NCBI GenBank assembly: GCA_964538225.1
Contig: CAZIDW010000063.1
Coordinates: forward strand, 1 to 7,646
DNA from: JAFGCR01 sp964538225
GTDB lineage: Bacteria; Patescibacteriota; Gracilibacteria; UM-FILTER-43-11
DNA length: 7,646 bases
Direction of reading: 5' to 3'
In this document: piece by piece, positions 6,189-7,646 of the stretch
How the letters are laid out: the number at the start of each line of letters is the position of its first letter
Numbering within the stretch: position 1 is the stretch's first letter
The notes under the pieces: generated by a model
Databases searched by the model: none
Seen by the model: the letters and a program-made list of their open reading frames with translations, nothing else
Told to the model about the DNA's origin: nothing
Program-made: the position numbers and the translations under genes

Positions 6189-6236
6189 AACCAAATAATT
6201 AATTAAGGTTTGTTTTTGGATTTGTTTTACAGAATG

Positions 6237-6266
6237 AGTATAGCAGACTTCCTGCGGAACCGAAAG
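6237..6266 (-). promoter_or_regulatory. promoter of the kinase-like gene (extended -10)
   Basis: On the minus strand TGCTATACT gives an extended -10 (TATACT at 6237-6242, preceded by TGC). The matching -35 position 17 bases upstream is poor (TTTCGG), which is tolerated with an extended -10. The predicted start near 6230 leaves a leader of about 42 bases to the ATG at 6188 and argues against the upstream TTG start. Confidence 0.5.
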
Positions 6267-6276
6267 ATAGGAAAAG

Positions 6277-6302
6277 GGAGGTGATAACAAGTTACCACCC
6301 CC
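6277..6302. promoter_or_regulatory. imperfect dyad in the divergent control region
   Basis: GGAGGTGATAAC (6277-6288) is an inverted match, 10 of 12 bases, to GTTACCACCCCC (6291-6302) with 2 bases between. On the minus strand it is followed by TTTT, so it may be a weak attenuator-like hairpin, but its place just upstream of the kinase-like promoter also suits an operator. Confidence 0.35.
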
Positions 6303-6423
6303 CCTTAACCTAATAAAGTTGCCCTCCCGCTATACAAGTGCTGATTTCTCTGAGAATGGGTGTCCGAATGACTCTGGATGATCAACAGACCTCATATTAA
6401 ACAAAAAAAGCCGAATTGTCAAT

Positions 6424-6473
6424 CCTCTATAACAAAACCTTGATTTTGCCTTTAATATAAGCTAAAATAGAGG
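6424..6473. promoter_or_regulatory. 7-bp inverted repeat flanking the trmB-like promoter
   Basis: CCTCTAT (6424-6430) and ATAGAGG (6467-6473) are exact inverted copies on either side of the -35/-10 boxes, with centres 43 bases apart, close to four helical turns. This could allow looping autoregulation. The arms are short and the match may be chance. Confidence 0.3.
6440..6468 (+). promoter_or_regulatory. promoter of the trmB-like gene
   Basis: TTGATT (6440-6445) and TAAAAT (6463-6468) are exactly 17 bases apart. The start is expected near 6475, about 37 bases before the ATG at 6512. Confidence 0.65.
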
Positions 6474-6511
6474 TGTTCGTACTCATTCACAACATATAAT
6501 ACAACTCAACT

Positions 6512-7273
6512 ATGGACATTATTCAAGTTTTAAAGGATCTCGGCTTAAAAGATAAAGAGCCTGACGTATTTCTGGCATTACTCAGGATGCAGGGCGTCCA
6601 GCCGGCAAGCGTGATCGCCAAAAGGGCCAACATGAACCGCACAACAGTCTATAAGACGCTGATGAAACTCGCCAAAATGGGGCTTGTGGTAAAAAGCATG
6701 AAGCGGGGCATCGCCGCTTTTTATATAGAAGACCCCGACAATTGCCTGGATAGCCTGCTGGTGACCCAGCGGGAAAAACTGGACCGCGTGAATGAGAGAA
6801 TGGCGAGCATTCTTTCTGAGATCAAAAGTTACCAGAAACACCAGCTGACCATCCCCCATATGCGTGTGTACGACGGGTTTAACGGCGTGGTGCGTGCGTA
6901 TGAGGATACCGTGATCGAAGAAAACACCATCCGGTCATTTGAAAACATTGAAAAAATGCCGTCCCAGATAAAAGAATACATGGAAAATACATTTGTCCCG
7001 CGGAGAGTGGACAAGGGGAATTTCGCTTATGTGCTGGCGCCTGAAAGCAAAGCGAACATCAATGCGCGGAAAGATGATAAAAAGTATCTGCGCGAAGCCC
7101 GATTTGCCCCCAAAGACAAACTTCCCCTTGAGACCGGCATCAACATTTACGGGAATAAGATCTCTTTCTTTTCCTACGACCCGGACGACATGTTCGGGGT
7201 GATTCTGGAAAGCGAAGCCTTTGCCAATTCCTTACGGGCGGTATTTGATTTCTGTTGGGAACACTCCAAATAG
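6512..7273 (+). CDS. TrmB-family transcriptional regulator
   Basis: DNA-binding regulator of 253 residues. The N-terminal winged helix (about 1-75) fits the TrmB family: a helix-turn-helix in PASVIAKRANMNRTTVYKTL (31-50), then KLAKMGLVVK and a wing KSMKRGIAAFYIED (61-74). Residues about 79-110 form a charged helix suitable for a dimerising coiled coil. The C-terminal domain (about 115-253) carries RVYDGFNGVVRAY and ends INIYGNKISFFSYDPDDMFGVILES plus a last helix, the effector-sensing type common in TrmB homologues of Patescibacteria; the ligand cannot be told from sequence, though archaeal TrmB proteins sense sugars. The ATG has no Shine-Dalgarno but sits at a good distance from its own promoter. 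It is divergent from the kinase-like gene, sharing about 320 bases of control region, and convergent with the phosphoesterase gene. Autoregulation or control of its neighbour is plausible but not shown. Confidence 0.88.
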   Translation: MDIIQVLKDLGLKDKEPDVFLALLRMQGVQPASVIAKRANMNRTTVYKTLMKLAKMGLVVKSMKRGIAAFYIEDPDNCLDSLLVTQREKLDRVNERMASILSEIKSYQKHQLTIPHMRVYDGFNGVVRAYEDTVIEENTIRSFENIEKMPSQIKEYMENTFVPRRVDKGNFAYVLAPESKANINARKDDKKYLREARFAPKDKLPLETGINIYGNKISFFSYDPDDMFGVILESEAFANSLRAVFDFCWEHSK

Positions 7274-7284
7274 ACTTCTAATGG

Positions 7285-7319
7285 ACAGCTGACAACTGAC
7301 AGCTGACAACTGACGCCTG
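7285..7319 (+). repeat. five 7-bp tandem repeats (ACARCTG type)
   Basis: ACAGCTG and ACAACTG alternate for four units (7285-7312), so the 14-bp pair is exactly duplicated, followed by a fifth divergent unit ACGCCTG (7313-7319). The array starts 11 bases after the trmB-like stop codon. Confidence 0.85.
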
Positions 7320-7329
7320 ATTGACATCG

Positions 7330-7358
7330 ATTAGCAATCAATTAGAAACCCATTAGCG
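7330..7358. repeat. 11-bp ATTAG repeats at the end of the phosphoesterase gene
   Basis: ATTAGCAATCA (7330-7340), ATTAGAAACCC (7341-7351) and a partial ATTAGCG (7352-7358) are head to tail, and an inverted CTAATGG lies at 7278-7284 on the far side of the heptamer array. The third copy contains the stop codon of the minus-strand gene (7353-7355). Confidence 0.5.
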
Positions 7359-7646
7359 GACCACTTTCCACCGCACCTCTTTTTCCAGCTGTCCCGGAAG
7401 GGTAAAACCCGCGGCTTTAGTGTGCCCCCCGCCTCCGTACGCCGCGGCGATATCCGCCACGTTCACTTCTTCGCGAAGAGTGCGGAGCGAGCCTTTGACC
7501 TTCCCCTCCCGTTCCGTCAGGATGACACTGTACCGGGCGCCGGGCACGGAATTGACATAATCCACCACGCCTGTCATCTCGGAATAATCCGCGCCGGTGT
7601 CCGCGAAATCCTTCTGCTTCACAATCGACATCGTCACCCCGTCCCC
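7353..7646 (-). CDS. DHH/DHHA1 phosphoesterase, NrnA type (C-terminal part)
   Basis: The frame is open through the right edge, so this is the last 97 residues or so of a longer protein; the GTG near 7637 is an internal valine and not a start. The segment is a DHHA1 domain: a strand-rich stretch with ARYSVILTEREGKVKGSLRT, then VADIAAAYGGGGHTKAAGF. The GGGGH(x)2AAGF motif (7404-7436) is the substrate-binding signature of NrnA-like oligoribonuclease/pAp phosphatases, which remove nanoRNAs and 3'-phosphoadenosine 5'-phosphate. The catalytic DHH domain lies outside the window. RecJ and GdpP-type proteins share the domain, but a C-terminus ending soon after the motif favours NrnA. Its stop codon lies inside an ATTAG repeat, and it converges on the trmB-like gene. 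Confidence 0.88.
   Translation of the reverse strand, partial: GDGVTMSIVKQKDFADTGADYSEMTGVVDYVNSVPGARYSVILTEREGKVKGSLRTLREEVNVADIAAAYGGGGHTKAAGFTLPGQLEKEVRWKVVR

Noticed and set aside
6189..6290. TTG start extending the kinase-like protein by 34 residues
   Set aside because: A GGGGGG-like stretch lies upstream, but the extension runs over an extended -10 promoter and does not look coding; ATG at 6188 is preferred.

Overview
The window reads as a piece of a bacterial chromosome from a Candidate Phyla Radiation (Patescibacteria) lineage, possibly Peregrinibacteria-like; this is inferred from protein style, not from a marker gene. Pointers are a type IV pilus retraction ATPase, an NAD+-dependent DNA ligase with an altered NAD+-recognition domain, a TrmB-type sugar/metabolite regulator with the C-terminal domain common in these bacteria, start codons mostly without Shine-Dalgarno sequences, and AT-rich intergenic spacers full of very short tandem repeats. 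UGA serves as an ordinary stop and is never in frame inside a recognised gene, so the UGA-Gly code of Gracilibacteria/Absconditabacteria is not indicated.

Layout: pilT (17-1081, minus) has a strong promoter at 1202-1230, and another minus-strand gene starts on its stop codon at the left edge. ligA (1362-3482, plus) diverges from it; the 280-base spacer holds two inverted sets of short tandem repeats and a 9-bp dyad. A 311-base spacer (3483-3793) carries a broken minus-strand reading frame, possibly an ORF6N-domain remnant, and the htrA promoter. htrA (3794-5053, plus) encodes a membrane-anchored HtrA/DegP-type serine protease. A 224-base spacer with several small inverted repeats leads to a tRNA-Leu(GAG) gene (5278-5367) with its own close promoter and a terminator that can work in both directions.

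The right third holds a divergent pair: a minus-strand gene (5442-6188) whose product looks like a histidine-kinase core that has lost the phospho-accepting His and the ATP-binding residues, and a plus-strand TrmB-family regulator (6512-7273). Each has a recognisable promoter in the shared control region, which also contains three dyads. At the right edge, converging on trmB, is the C-terminal part of a DHH/DHHA1 phosphoesterase of the NrnA type.

The genes do not form one pathway: pilus retraction, DNA joining, envelope protein quality control, translation, regulation and nucleotide turnover lie side by side. The most noteworthy signals are the degenerate kinase next to a transcription regulator, the unusual ligase N-terminus, and a recurring pattern of 7-12-bp tandem repeats in spacers, one of which lies in frame inside ligA.
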